From NCBI GenBank assembly GCA_963556195.1, contig OY744529.1, positions 63,467,580-63,531,579 of the forward strand: a stretch of DNA of 64,000 nt. Reading direction: 5' to 3'. Below, piece after piece: positions 12,290 to 24,263 of this stretch. The stretch comes from Sepiola atlantica (Eukaryota > Mollusca > Cephalopoda > Sepiida > Sepiolidae). The notes below the pieces were generated by a model. It was given only the letters and a program-made list of their open reading frames with translations. It did no database searches and had not been told where the DNA came from. The stretch's first letter is position 1. Every line of letters begins with the position of its first letter. The position numbers were made by a program, and so were the translations under genes.

Positions 12290-12515
12290 TAAGAGGCGGT
12301 GAGAGAAATACACAGATACTAAGAGAGAGATGGGTGATTTGGTCAGTTAATTAAAAATTACGGCTAATTAGAATAATTGAAACAGAATTTCTTCCAAACA
12401 TGAAACAATTTCAGAATTCAGATATAATTTAACATGTATTTTGTGTTCTTAAAGTATATAAAAAAAAAGCCTTAGAGAAACAAACGTTGATAAACTCACA
12501 ATTAGTATAACAGAT
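12290..12515 (+). repeat. Dispersed repeat family A, copy 1
   Basis: Contains TACGGCTAATTAGAATAATTG, ACATGTATTTTGTGT and TTAGAGAAACAAACGTTGAT, shared with copies at 31370-31545 (plus), 37015-37110 (minus) and 46618-46790 (minus). It is followed by a (GT)n microsatellite at about 12521-12547. It does not code. Confidence 0.6.
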
Positions 12516-12516
12516 T

Positions 12517-12544
<28 letters not shown>

Positions 12545-12547
<3 letters not shown>

Positions 12548-13560
12548 ATACTTACTGTTGATCACCACTTATCAATGCCAAAAGTCACTCGAGGAAAAGG
12601 GTTAATGAGATTGAAAGATTGTCAGACAAAAGATGCGGAAAAATCAATGATGTGAACTAAGTTTGATTACTTATGGGGTGGTTTATGACAAGTATTTGTT
12701 GACACTGGATTTGAAGATGACCATGCTGTAATCTGCACGGAAACAGTCCCACAGTAATGTGTTCCACAGACGAGAAGCCTTTGCAAAGAAGCCCTGTCCA
12801 TAGAAATTCTGCTTGACACTAGGAAAGAGAAAGAAAAATCTGTTTCCATTGTGCTACTAAGACGAGTTCTTCCTGTGAATGTCTTACAAGGAGGAATCAG
12901 AGACTGAAGCTTCAGGAAAATAATGATAGAGTAGAGAAAGACTAACGACGTATACTGTGAGAAAGGGACTGTAGGAAAGAGAAGAGATCGCCCCTCACTA
13001 GATTACGAAGTTGATTTTGTACTCTGTCAAGACAGGAAAAAATGCTCCGAGTGGAACCTTCTCAGATGTGGCAGCAGTACTCCATCTTAAGATGTACCTG
13101 ACTCTTATATAGGCAGAGGATTGCATCAGGAATCATACTTTCTGGAGCAGTAGAATGATCCAACAATTTTTCAAGCAACCCTAGAAACAGAATGGATATG
13201 TTTTCCATTTTAGATCTGAAGTGAAAGTCAGTCCTAGGACTCAAGAAGCTTATTCAAGGAGAGAGCCATTCTTTTTGACTGGGGCAAAACAAGGATCTGA
13301 GCGTTGGTGGTGAAAGGAGAGAAGGTGTTAAAAGTAACAAGCCACTTTTTTCTCTAATGTACCGCCGTGGTGAACTGAAAAAAAAAAGTGGCTTGTTACT
13401 TTACATGTTCCAGATCCGAAGAGGGAGAATCAGCAAGATCTTGATCACCAGTACTCTTCCAGGTGCTGCCATAGACAGTTGTGTCGTCTGCATAGATGTC
13501 AACAAATGATCTCAGGATATGATTTTGCAGATCATTAAGGAAGATCAGGAAGAGTGTTGG
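12545..13560 (-). pseudogene. Jockey/CR1-like LINE ORF2 C-terminal region and 3' end
   Basis: On the minus strand one frame reads YKSQVHLKMEYCCHI at about 13105-13062, like the YKS-VRP-MEYCSH-W block of Jockey/CR1 LINEs. Further downstream it reads DRVQNQLRNLV, and near 12770-12670 RLWNTLLWDCF and IFKSSVNKYLS, then a stop and the 3' tail shared with the pieces at 3.8 and 7.7 kb. Frames change several times. It is the longest copy of this family in the window. Confidence 0.6.
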
Positions 13561-13940
13561 TTGGCCTCAGAATATATCCTGAGGCACACTGTCATTGATT
13601 CTATGTGCACATCAACAACTATTTTTATAGATCTATCAGAGAAAGGATTTGATGGTTACGAAAACATTGCCAGCTAGAAAAAAAAAAAAAACGGCATGGT
13701 AACCAATTTTCCTACAAGGAATTTAATGATAGAATTCATTTTAGTTTTATAATATAGGTTGTGCATTTGTGGCAAACAAGGTAATCTAATAAAAACAATA
13801 TTCAAAAAGGAAAATATAACAATAATAAATTATGAAAACCTTGAACTGACCAGGAAACCTTAATTCTGAAATATCTAACCTTTTTTATAAATGTATACGT
13901 CTTGTCACATTTTATTTTCTAAAAGACCTAGCATCTTTTG
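13561..13940. other. No gene seen
   Basis: AT-rich sequence with a poly-A tract at about 13678-13691. No gene or repeat boundary is supported. Confidence 0.35.
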
Positions 13941-14155
13941 GGCTAGGAGCAAAGTATAGTATCTGTTCTGATACTACACTTCATCTTTCTGTCCTCGGTC
14001 AGTGAAAGAGAAATTTCTTCTAGACTGAGGCCATTTTTATCCAAATCCAGAGTGCCCCTTTTTGGGGAGCAGGACTTTCCCCACATTAAAAACCTACCAT
14101 GTGTCAAACTGCCCTCATGGGGAAACAAGTAAATAGGGGACAGTATTCAGAAATG
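13941..14155 (+). mobile_element. U2-headed SINE-like repeat, copy 2
   Basis: Starts GGCTAGGAGCAAAGTATAGT followed by ATCTGTTCTGATAC. This parallels U2 snRNA GGCTAAGATCAAGTGTAGT followed by ATCTGTTCTTATC. The body then carries CAGAGTGCCCCTTTTTGGGG, TTTCCCCACATTAAAAACC and CTGCCCTCATGGGG. The same head-body arrangement occurs at 18851-19045. The body differs from that of the 5.2-kb repeat, so the U2 head appears joined to at least two bodies. Confidence 0.6.
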
Positions 14156-16279
14156 TAATTCCTTTTCAAATTCGAACACAAAACTTGTCTTTTGGGACGC
14201 AAACTAAAAGCCGCCGAGCTACGACAAGAAGATTCCATTATTCAAGATGGTTGACCTGCCGCACGTGAACCGATTCTCAATAGCATTGCAACACACACTT
14301 ACTTAAAAACCCACATATGAACTCTGCCTACCTTTAAACTAACACCTACGTACGTACGGACTTTCCCCTAAGAACCTTCTCCCGTTATCTACTCTTCTGT
14401 TCCCTACAAACAGGGCATTTATCTTTCATATTATGCACTCTCCAACCTTTTTCCTCGTCCAGACTCCTGGACTTATTTACTATTACTAAATTACTTATTT
14501 ACTGTTTTTAAAAGATGGCTGTAGAGGTTGATGGGATGTAGTAGGGTCGCTGTATCTGTATCCATTCTCCTGGCCTTGCTTGATAAGAAGAAAAGGGTCA
14601 TTTTTCGGTTAAACAGACAAACTTCTTTACAATTTAAATCAATTTTATTCAACAGTTTCAACACAACATGTGGTCCAGAAAGAGTTATAAACACAGGGAT
14701 ATAAGACAGGTTGGTACAGCAGGCATGGATGTACTATAGAAATGGAATTGAGTCCAAGGGTTCCATCTCGTCTCGCAAAGCTATTGAGATATATGACTTG
14801 ATTCGGTGACATCTTAAAAGGAACTGTTCATAAATGGGTGCGAAACAGTTTGGACAGAAATAGAAATAGCCGCACATGCGTAGTGTTCTATTCGGCCGAC
14901 GTATCACTACGCAAATGTGTTCTTACTGAACCACATACTAATCACTCCGCGAGTGATAACATGCAAGTGCAAAAGAAAATAGATCTTAATTATGTAACTG
15001 CTCCATGGCGATTATATTTTTCCGTGGGTTCACGTGTACAATTAAACTTGCTACAACTTAGTATTTAAGTAAAAATATAAGTGGTTTCTTAGTAATGCCG
15101 AAACGCATTTTACTATAAATAATTTAATTGACTGAAATAGGAATCAACCATATTTTTTATCAGTAGGTCTTTGCTATAGTATTTATTTGCATGGAAAACA
15201 AATTTTCTGGAATGTGTTTTAGATAATCGTGCTCTAACACGACCATCGTAATGTTACAACGGCCGTGACGCTGAATGGTAATAATGTTCCTTTCAAACAT
15301 TTTTTTTTTTTTAATTAAACAGTAAAACAAACTCTGCGGTCTGTTCTGAAGCTGCGACCCCCAAAAATAAAAAAATAATGGAGGTACTTATACATAAAAT
15401 CAAAATAGATATCCAAAAATTTAACGGATAACGGAGATGACTGAGTTTTAACGACAAATTCCGCACTTAGCCGAGATAGGCAGACGATAAATTATGGAGA
15501 CAAATATTTGGAAAACCCGATACTTTCGCCAGTTCACTCTCGCAGACTTCTCATTTGTACCCGTTTTTTGTTTTTTTAATACATAACTTCACCAATTTCG
15601 GCAACATAGCTTCCTACTACTTCTTTGCCTTCTATTATTTCGTAAATATGGCTAATGCCAATTTATCGACCTCGCCCCCATTTGCAGTATTCACACACAC
15701 ACACACACACACAAAGCACCGGAACCCTACCACTAACCCTAAGTTCAGTTGGCAACCGACACACCCACCCTCCAAAAAAGGAAAAGACCGAAAGAATAAA
15801 TACAATTTATCGGCCTACCACGTCGATTTGCAGTCTACCATCCCTCACACACACACAAAAAAAAGGAAAAAAACCCTCTTTTGGGCAATCAAAAAAAAAA
15901 AATTATTTGAAAAACGAAAATTGTTCTATTCACTGAGCGTTCGGATAGCTACGTACGTAAAGACTCGGAAATCGCCTTAAGTTAACTGAGATTCTTTGGA
16001 TGTATATTCTGTATAAGCACCATGTTACTGACTAAAAAAAACATGAATGTTAAATTTCAGAATTAATGACCACGTAGCAATATCGGCCGGAACTACCGGC
16101 CTTAAAAACTACAAATTTCAAGTTTATTATCTTCCATACATCATGACTTAAAATATATTCTTAACACAAACAGTCCGTCTTAAGGAGTTTTGAAGAATGA
16201 AAAAAGGAAGCAAACGAAACGTTTTTTTTATTATTATTTTAATAAAAAGCGTTATTCGTACTCAGTGTCAAATATATCA
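14156..16279. other. No gene seen; CA-rich and poly-A tracts
   Basis: Mixed AT-rich spacer. A (CA)n tract is at about 15692-15713 and a CACACACA-A run near 15847-15865. The two open frames over 15555-15980 are products of these low-complexity tracts. CpG-containing text near 14850-14960 has no recognised motif. No gene is supported. Confidence 0.4.
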
Positions 16280-16721
16280 GGTTGTGTACGTTTTCAGCGT
16301 CCCAAATTCTCTTTTTTTAAGAGACGTCATTCTTATATGATTATTCGATTTATAGTTTTTTAATTACATTGTCATTTAAGATGCAGTAACACATAAAAAA
16401 AGTACAACTAAAGATATGATTTAATATCGATTCTTTCTTAAAGAGAATTAGTTTCTTATTTTGATAACTCTAATATGTAAAAAAAAATCTATGAGAGAGA
16501 ATATGAACTCTTAAGGACGTTAGATCGAAATAAATTATATATATATATAGATATAAAAAAAAAGAACACGCTCTCTTAAAGAAAAGATCAATATTAAAGA
16601 TTTATGAATATTTTTACCTTGTTACTACGTCTTAAATTGCAATTTACTTTTAAAACTACAAATTGAATGATCGCATAAAATTTTGAAAGGAGAATTTGGG
16701 ACGCTGAAAACGTACACAACC
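16280..16721. mobile_element. MITE-like element with 32-bp terminal inverted repeats
   Basis: Termini GGTTGTGTACGTTTTCAGCG... (from 16280) and ...CGCTGAAAACGTACACAACC (to 16721) are perfect inverted repeats over about 32 bases. The 442-bp interior is AT-rich and non-coding. No obvious target-site duplication was seen beside the ends, so the superfamily is open. Confidence 0.7.
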
Positions 16722-17114
16722 AAGTTCTCTAGCTAAAATCGCTAGGAGTCAATTTTACACAATTATACATGCTAATAATAAACTTGATTTTTTTAACTTT
16801 TTAGATGACATCACTAAAGCTAAAAATTCGAATCCTTGTAGGACAAAAGGTTGTCGTGTGTGGGGGAGGATTTGTACTTTGTTAACAAACATCAATAATA
16901 CCACCTGTACATAAGTATGAATGACATAAATGGAACCAAAAAAAAAAAAAAACGATGTTTGGTCACGTGATCATCTGTAAGAACACTTTATCGTAAAGTG
17001 GGGAGAACGACGTTTATGAGTGGTTTTTCAAAATCGTTTCGTTCTTTTTTTTCTTATTATAACATGAATTTCCTAATGTTATTCAAATGTATTTTCATAT
17101 TTCATGACATGGAA

Positions 17115-17607
17115 AATTAATTGGTGCTTATATAGATCAGTCCCCATGGCTACCCATATTGGCTCGGTAAAATTCGGTAACATAACAGCCGAAAAGCGAT
17201 CACACAAAATGAAGCCGGGGTTCCCGAAACGGAAAACGCAAATTGATCTATTTATCTATCATTGTATTAGAATTTCGTTAATCAAACCATGTCGAAACAA
17301 AAAAAATATTTTTTAAAGTAAACTGTCCGCGTGAAATACAATTTTCAAAAACAAACTTTCCGCGTGACTGCAATTTTTTTAAATTACAAAAAAAAACAAT
17401 TCCAAAATACACAATGCAACAATGTAAATATATCAGAAAAAACTGCAATGTAAATAAATCAATGTTTTTTTTTTTAGTTTTTTTTTTTTGTCGTTTCAGG
17501 AACCCAGGTTTCATTTTGTGCCGTTGCCTTTCGGCTGTTTAAACTCGTTACCAGATTTTATCGAGCCAATATAGGCAGCAATGGGGACGGATAAGCACAA
17601 ATTAATT
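17115..17607. mobile_element. Palindromic element with long diverged arms
   Basis: The left arm (17115-17270: AATTAATTGGTGCTTAT..., ATATTGGCTCG, CAGCCGAAA, CACAAAATGAA) pairs with the right arm (17470-17607: ...TTCATTTTGTGCCG, TTTCGGCTGTT, CGAGCCAATAT, ATAAGCACAAATTAATT). Arms are about 150 bases with many mismatches and small gaps, suggesting age. The interior carries poly-T and poly-A runs and no gene. Confidence 0.65.
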
Positions 17608-18244
17608 AAAATGGCTCACAATATAGCACTAGTAGCAGACCGAAAAATAGCGTAGTGTAGAAATAGAAAACATTGATTCATTCCAGAGTTAATTTATTGA
17701 TGACATGAAATTACAATTTCTTTTTCTCTCTTTTTCTTTTAAAATCTGTGCAAGTCTAACATTTTATTAGGCATTGATATATACCAAAATGAATGAACGT
17801 ATGCAAGACTAAAAAAAAAAACACGATGTTATTGTCGGTGCTCTGGAGAAGAAAAAAAACAAGCAACTGCTATACTACGGTAACGTCACTGCGGAAATAA
17901 AAGAATATTACAATTAAATTATCGATAGGAATAAAAGCAAGCAAAAATAATATTGGAAAATATATTTAGGAAAAAAATATCCCAAAAAGAAAATATATAC
18001 GAGATCTGTTTTGTTTTTTAAGCTAATTTTTAAACAATAGACAAAGACAACAACGTCATGTTTTGTTTGTTGTTTTAATATTATTGTTTGTCAATAATAC
18101 TAGTAATAGTAAAGATTGGGAATTAACAGTCGAGAATGGATTTTTTTTAATTCATTAAAATTAAGAGTTCTTTTCTAGAATAGTGACTCCATCGAGAAAT
18201 ATTTTATTTTTTTGGCTAACGATGATCACAAACGAAAATTAATA

Positions 18245-18660
18245 TTTGGCTTTCGCTTATAAACTTTAATTCTAGTCAGAAATTACTTGTAATCCGGCGA
18301 TACCAACCAATCTATAGGATTAATAATCACTTTACTTTCGAATGTCGAAGTTTACGAAGTAAACAATCATCATGTCAGACATGTTTGTTGTTATTTTTTT
18401 CTTCTCCTTATTATATATTAAATTAATAATGGCGCTGCCGGTGTTTTTCTTCGTGGTAGTGATAAATTCGAAAGTGATTTTGAAGCCTTTAAATTGGCGG
18501 ATAGAAAGTAATTTCGATAATTTTATAGAATCACTCACGTCTCCAAGCCGGTTAAGGTTAGAGTTAAAAATCACAATAAAAAAAGCACCAGATTGGAGAT
18601 GGGAGTGATTTTATAAATTCATCGTCATTTCTGACCAGAATTAAAGTTAACAGGCGAACG
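18245..18660. mobile_element. Diverged palindromic element
   Basis: Outer inverted text AAACTTTAATTCTAGTCAGAAAT near 18262 pairs with ATTTCTGACCAGAATTAAAGTT near 18625-18650. Inner parts are only partly complementary (for example ATCACTTTACTTTCGAA against TTCGAAAGTGAT). This suggests an old fold-back element. No coding sequence is supported; the small open frames on both strands follow from the palindrome. Confidence 0.4.
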
Positions 18661-18850
18661 TGATTCAATAATAACCAAGTTCATTTATGCTCATAAATTA
18701 AAGAAAATCAGCTTTTCTCCAAGGAACCACCGTGATTATCAAACTAAACTTAAACCCAAACCAAGATCATTTCAGACAATTTTTATCCGGATATGATTTA
18801 AGTTCTGGTTTAAAATAATACACTTTACCGTAATGATTCCTTGGCATTAT

Positions 18851-19045
18851 AGCTAAGAGCAAAGTGTAATATTACACTTAATCGTTTCTGTTCTCGGTCA
18901 GTGAAGGAGAAAACCTTCTAGACTGAGGTAATTATTTTTGAGTGCCCCTTTTTGGAGCTGGATTTTACCCACATTAAAAACCGACTCTACGTCTAACTGC
19001 CCTCGTGGGGAGAGGGGGGGGGCAAGTAAATAGGGACTTGTGGGG
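18851..19045 (+). mobile_element. U2-headed SINE-like repeat, copy 3
   Basis: Starts AGCTAAGAGCAAAGTGTAAT, again like U2 snRNA positions around GGCTAAGATCAAGTGTAGT. It then follows the same body as copy 2: TCTCGGTCAGTGAAGGAGAAA, TCTAGACTGAGG, GAGTGCCCCTTTTTGG, CCACATTAAAAACC, CTGCCCTCGTGGGG, CAAGTAAATAGGGACTT. Copies 2 and 3 align over about 200 bases. Confidence 0.6.
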
Positions 19046-20190
19046 AGGGGAAATCTACCAAGAACTATCCTGAAGAATTTAACAAATATACATTTTTTTT
19101 ATTATTTTTACGTGTGTTATTTCATCAACAAATAACCTGATATACGATTTAATTTTTTTTATGTAAGACAGTAAGGACTTGAAAAAAAATGTTATAACAT
19201 TAATGAAAACGTCGAGCTTATAAATTAAACATAAAAGCAAGGAAGTTGTGTTGCGCCGACACAGGAAGTAAATATAGCAAGAACGGTTAAAAGATTCGTT
19301 ATGAACAACGTATCAACAATAGAACAATTAAATAAAAAGACAATAGTTGTGATATTATTTTTTGTCCACACTTACCTTTAAGATGCTGTTACATGACAGT
19401 AAAAGGCCTTAGTGAGTATAAAGTATACGTGCAGTAGTCAGAGTTTAAAAAGGGATAAAGAGAAGTAGAAAAATACTTTAAGCCAAATTAAACTAAAAAA
19501 ACTGGGGGGCGGGTACTTTTTTTTCTCGTTCTTATGTAATTTAACTTCGATTGCTATTTATTTGATTGTGTTGCAAGTCGACACTAAAAAAACTACGTGT
19601 ATTGTAGAAGAAAAAAATTATTATATTTTGCACGTTATGGATGTTTTTAGCGCAGTTTAAATATTACACTTCAAATATATATTTTTAATCTAGTTTTAGT
19701 CTTGTTTTGTTTTTGTGTTCGTTTTACTTTTTAAAATTTTAGTTGTTCTATATAATGTAATAAAGTGACAAGGTGTCAGTTCAGAAAATGTTAAGGAAAA
19801 ACGTGTATCATATAATCACTTGTAATAAAAGTCACCGGTCGAATTGATTATTCCAAAAATTAACTATACACAGGAAGAAAAAAAAAGACAACGTGAAATT
19901 CTTTTGACAGAAAAAAAGAGAGTGAGAATAAGAATTAAGTTCCAGTTTTCGATTTAATATCAATCATAAAATGCCGGTGCGACATTAATTATTAATGAAA
20001 TATACATATATATTTCATATTTAGACCACCGCCTACCTTGTTACATGGTATATAATCTTGGGATTGGTTTGTTGTTGTGCTGTGTGAGTGTTTTTTCTTG
20101 TCTTTCATCTAAACAAAAAAAAAGGCTGCTTAACATCAGTCTGGTTGACATAAGAGCTAGACAGCGTGTAGATGTACACTTAGTTGTGGT
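19046..20190. other. No gene seen
   Basis: AT-rich spacer upstream of the promoter-like block. No repeat boundary, coding exon or RNA gene is supported. Confidence 0.4.
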
Positions 20191-20289
20191 TTGATGAGGC
20201 TAGCTAGGCAGGGGACAGAGATGCAACAGGGGGCCAGTAATAAAGAGAGAGGATATAAGGAAAGGCGAAGGTCCGCCGCCAACATAGAC

Positions 20290-20504
20290 GGCCATGACAG
20301 CAGATACTACCGAGTCCTACATCTCGCGAGATTCTCGTCATCACAAGATGGCGGCCTCGTTGCTTGGCAACCAACGACGCTTTTCACATATCATACGACT
20401 GTGAAACAAAAACACTGCGAAACATGCGCCAGAACCGGCTAGGTGGCTATACAAGTGAAATGACAGGCGAGGGAGACTGAGGATACGTTCTCAGTAACTG
20501 GCTG
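20290..20504 (+). promoter_or_regulatory. CpG-containing promoter with Kaiso-type, YY1 and RFX X-box motifs, plus candidate 5' exon
   Basis: Three motifs known from animal core promoters lie within 50 bases. TCTCGCGAGA (20322-20331) is the palindromic CGCG promoter element. AAGATGGCGGC (20345-20355) is the classic YY1 site found just downstream of start sites. GTTGCTTGGCAAC (20359-20371) fits an RFX X-box. A consensus 5' splice site, CTG/GTAAGT, follows at 20504/20505. The ATG in the YY1 site opens only an 18-codon frame, so the exon up to 20504 is probably untranslated. CpG density is far above the surroundings. Transcription direction is inferred from the YY1 orientation and the donor site. 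No downstream coding exon was recognised. Confidence 0.5.
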
Positions 20505-20799
20505 GTAAGTTTGTGATCAAGTAGAGTAAAACCAGACCTCCCAATTTTGGACATGAGTCTCACGATTTAGTGTCGTTTTTCACGTTGTTGTTCTTGTTTT
20601 TTGGGGTTTTTTTTGTAATGCGAACACTCACTTTCTGATTGAATTCATAGTATTACTAGCAGGGTTACGGTGGGATAACACCACATGCAACAACATAGTA
20701 AGAACTAAGGGTACTGGGCAGATTAGGACCCAAGCTAACACTAACCCTAACCTTAACGACGGCAAGTCGATTTTAGCTTGGGTCATAATCTGCACCAGG

Positions 20800-21370
20800 G
20801 GTAACTTTTATGGGTACATTTATTTTGAAAGGGTGGAGTCTGCCCTTTTTGCTCCCATAAAAGTAAATCAAGCATAACTCATTACAATCCCTTTTATATT
20901 TATTATCTATGTTCCGAATTTCATACAAATCTGAGCAATAGTTTTTGAATCCATAGATAAATTTATTTTCAGTGGGGGGGGGGGAGCTTTGCCACATTTG
21001 TTTTCCCTAATAATAAATAAAACATAACTTATTACACTCTCTTTTATATCTAATCTCTAAGTTTCAAATTTTGTAAAAATCTGAGCAGCACTTGATCAAT
21101 CAATGAGTGCATTCATTTTTAAGGAAGTGTTCTACCCTCTTTGCGCCACACAAAAATAAATCAAACATAGCTCATTAGACCTACTTTCATGTCTACTATC
21201 TATGTTCCAAATGTCATACAAATATGTCCAGTAGTTTTTAAAAGCGTGGGTACATTTATTTTCAATAAAGCGACGGGGGGGGGGGTATTCGGGCCCCCTT
21301 TGCTCCACTCAAAAATAAATCAAACATAACTCATTAAACTCACTTTTATTTCTACTATTTACTTAAACTG
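20800..21370. repeat. Degenerate tandem repeat, about 150-bp period
   Basis: The block AAATCAAACATAACTCATTA and the following TCTACTATCTATGTTCCAAAT recur four times, starting near 20865, 21015, 21158 and 21316, separated by roughly 143-158 bases. G-rich runs (for example G12 near 20975 and G9 near 21276) fall in the same part of each unit. Just upstream, GGGCAGATTA-ggacc-CAAGCTA pairs with TAGCTTGGGTCATAATCTGC as a hairpin. This is a minisatellite of unknown origin. Confidence 0.6.
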
Positions 21371-21689
21371 GCCAATTTGGTATAATGGCTAAAGTTTTCG
21401 CTAATGGGACGTTCAATGGTACTTGATGCCTCCTTGCTAAACACTCAGCATTATAAAGTGAGGATCAAGGGTAAGTGGAGCAATCCAGGAAAAAGAATGA
21501 CGCCCCCCCCTACATCTCGGTGTAGTAGTCAATGAAAAGGGAGTTTTCAGGTCGCCCTCAACTACAGTTGATACATTTATTTATTTTATTATCTACCTAG
21601 TATAATAAAATTTATCTTTTACTTTTTTGAAAGTTTTGCGATTAGAATACTCTTCCTTTGGTTTAATGATTTGCTCAAAGTATTCTGTG

Positions 21690-22290
21690 TTGTATTTCAG
21701 ATATTAACTGTCAAAATGTTATACTTTAACAATAAAGTGGAATGTGACGAAGAGAACTGAATTGCAGTTGTTGATCTTCACAAGGCAAATCATGATGCCA
21801 CCAACATTTTAAAACTTCTTGAACCATTTGGAATTAGGAAAATGTTTATTCATCATGCCATAAAGAAGTTTACTGAACATCAAACCTGTGATCCTATGTG
21901 CTGTGGAAGTCATGGAGCAACCAGTCAGAATGTATGCGGTTCTTGTAGCACATCAGACTACAGTTAATGCTGTGAGACTCAAAATACGACAATGAATAAC
22001 TTACACAGCACATTTGGTGCCGTGGCCAGAATAAATACTGTTACAAAATCTATCTATTTTTAAATTCTGTGCTTAGGATACACTTCTGTCATCTTGATGA
22101 TTTGCTCAAAGTTTTCTGCATTGTATGTCAGGTATTAACTGTTAACATTTCATAATTTTCCAATGGAATGGAGTGACAACGATAAGCAAATTAGAGTTGT
22201 TGGTCTTCACAGGGCAAATCATGATTCTACCATTATTTTCAAACTAGAAGGAATACCCAAGACCCCCCTTCAATCATTTTATTAAAATAA
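21690..22290 (+). pseudogene. Mariner-type transposase N-terminal fragments (two)
   Basis: Conceptual plus-strand frames read VVDLHKANHDATNILKLLE then HHAIKKFTEH (about 21760-21880), and again VVGLHRANHDSTIIFKL (about 22195-22245). This is the helix-turn-helix start (VELHKAGHDATNI--LL) of a mariner-type transposase family. Each copy is broken by stops and frameshifts, and both are preceded by the same upstream text (ATGATTTGCTCAAAGT-TTCTG). They are two decayed copies or a duplication of one. Confidence 0.65.
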
Positions 22291-23576
22291 ACTGTTTTCA
22301 CTAACGATAAGTCTTAACATGTGACTCGCTGATCCCGAAAATAAAATCGAAACATATGAGGTATATTGCAATGAAATAAGGGTGTCACATCCTAATTATA
22401 ACATTTGTGTCAGAACATAGCATTGGTGTCTAAATACAACATTGGTGACAGAAGAGTTGCCAGAATATAACATTGATGTCGAAATATATCAACTGTAAAT
22501 ATTTTATAATTTACCAATGCAATGGAGTGACAAAGAGAATAGAATTACAGTCGCTGACGGAATTTTGGTGTCGTTATCAAAATTCGTCTTTTTGGTAACA
22601 AGAAACAAAGAAAAATAGGTGGACGCAACAGGGACAAAAAAGAGGAGCAAATAATAAAATAGACCCAGTAATGTAATTCAATACAGTCTTTATTAATATT
22701 TAAAAATACCTGCTGCTGCTGCTTTTGATTCCCAAAGTGTGGTTAATTTCTTAACCAAATTAACAATAAAAAAAACATGAATAGCTCAATAAGATAATAA
22801 ATCAACTAAAGCCATAAAAATATGAAAAAATAAGAGATAATTTTTAAATGGTTATCGTTTCAAGCGATAAAAGGTAATAGGCATTATTAAAACGATGAAG
22901 AAAAATGGTCTGAAAGAATGAGCAGAAGCCTCACTTTTCTACAAAACAAAAAACAGGAAAAAAAAAGTAGTCTTACTTGAAGAAATGCTGAAAAAAGAAG
23001 CATGCAACAAAAATACAATAAAAATTATCTTTCTTAAGACTGATTCTTCAAATGTCTCTCTTTTTTTTCAGTCTTCCTCCCCTTCCAATATGTTTTTCTT
23101 TAAATGGGCGGCTTCGGAATGAAATCTTTTTTTTAAACAAACTTTCAAAGGGTTAATGGTTCATGAAAGGTTAATATAAAAAAATCTGTTCTTTTTTGTT
23201 TATCCCTTTTCTTTTAAACAAGAATTATTTTTGAAAAGGTCTCACTGAGATAATTCTTTTCGTTTAAACCGCTTTGGGTTATTGATCTTATCTTTTATTG
23301 TTTTCTCCACCTAATGATCTTTTTTGTTTAAAAACCTATGGCTTTAATCTTTTTGTAGGGATTTTTTGTCCTTGTTAATAAAAAAAACTGTTTTTTTTTA
23401 AAAATCTCTCTGTAACTGTCTAAAAAGGAGAAAATGTTACTTTGTAATGGACGTGAAACAAACACAAAAAGCATGAGGGCTACCTAATTTAAACAATCAG
23501 GGCTTAGCTCCCTTCCTCTTTGTAGAACTGCTATGGCCCTCTGGCGACCTTCCAGGGCAGGCTGGTGCAACGTTAC
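22291..23576. other. No gene seen; short imperfect tandem repeats
   Basis: At about 22395-22490 the phrase ATAACATTTGTGTCAGAA recurs with changes about every 28 bases. Another stub of the mariner start (GGAGTGACAAAGAGAATAGA) is at about 22525. The remainder to 23480 is AT-rich without a gene. Confidence 0.4.

Positions 23577-23614
<38 letters not shown>
23577..23614. repeat. (GAT)n microsatellite
   Basis: About 13 tandem GAT units. Translated on the minus strand they give a poly-Ser run that creates a spurious 61-codon frame. Confidence 0.9.
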
Positions 23615-23616
<2 letters not shown>

Positions 23617-23729
23617 AGGTGGTAAAGGGCAGCTGATGATGACGATGGGGAAGGGACAAGCAAAGCCAATACATTGACCTCCGACTCTCTTCTCCTATAC
23701 TGCTAAGTTGCAAGAAAATAAATTTTCCA

Positions 23730-24230
23730 AATTGTTGGTCTTCACAAGGCAAATCATGATGCTACCACCATTTTCAAACTGCTTGAACCACTTTGAATTA
23801 GCAGAATATCTGTTCATTAGAGATTTACTGGTCATCAAACCGTCGATGAGCTTCCTTAAACTGGTTGAAGCCAGAATTTGAAGGAATACTCTAAGAAAGC
23901 AGAAAATCATAACTCAGCAGACGGATGTTTCACCAAGATCTATCTCTAGGTTAATTGGAGAAGATCTAGGGATGCATACCTATTAAAAACATACCAAACA
24001 CCTGCTAAAGCCTTCATTAAGAAGAATCAGAATAATGAGATCCAAGCAGCTTCTGCTCATGTATGCAAGAGGTGCACACAGAAATATCCTTTGTACGGAT
24101 GAGAAAATTTTCACTTTAGAAAAAAATTCAACCACTAAAATGCTTACAGTTTTAAGGAAGCTTAACTTCCACAGTAATGTGTGGATTGCAGAAATATATG
24201 TCATTGGTTTTGTGAGATTAACCATTGGAC
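23730..24230 (+). pseudogene. Mariner-type transposase fragment with the first catalytic Asp region
   Basis: Plus-strand frames read VGLHKANHDATTIFKLLEPL (about 23733), then after frame changes RSKQLLLMYARGAHRNI and LCTDEKIFTLEKN (about 24040-24130). TDEKIFT is the first catalytic aspartate block of mariner-type transposases (FTDEKIF). The sequence stops resembling a transposase near 24200, before the second and third catalytic acids, just ahead of a (TA)n(GA)n tract. Confidence 0.7.
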
Positions 24231-24259
24231 ACTTATGGCTAGAGACACACAGACATCTT

Positions 24260-24263
<4 letters not shown>

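Noticed and set aside
14850..14960. CpG-containing stretch considered as a second promoter
   Set aside because: No recognised promoter motif, splice donor or coding frame was found beside it.
15555..15980. Overlapping His/Thr-rich open frames
   Set aside because: They are driven by CA repeats and poly-A; no domain or splice context supports them.
20735..20755. Telomere-like text (ctaaccctaacc)
   Set aside because: Less than three units occur, inside a hairpin; too short to be an interstitial telomere.
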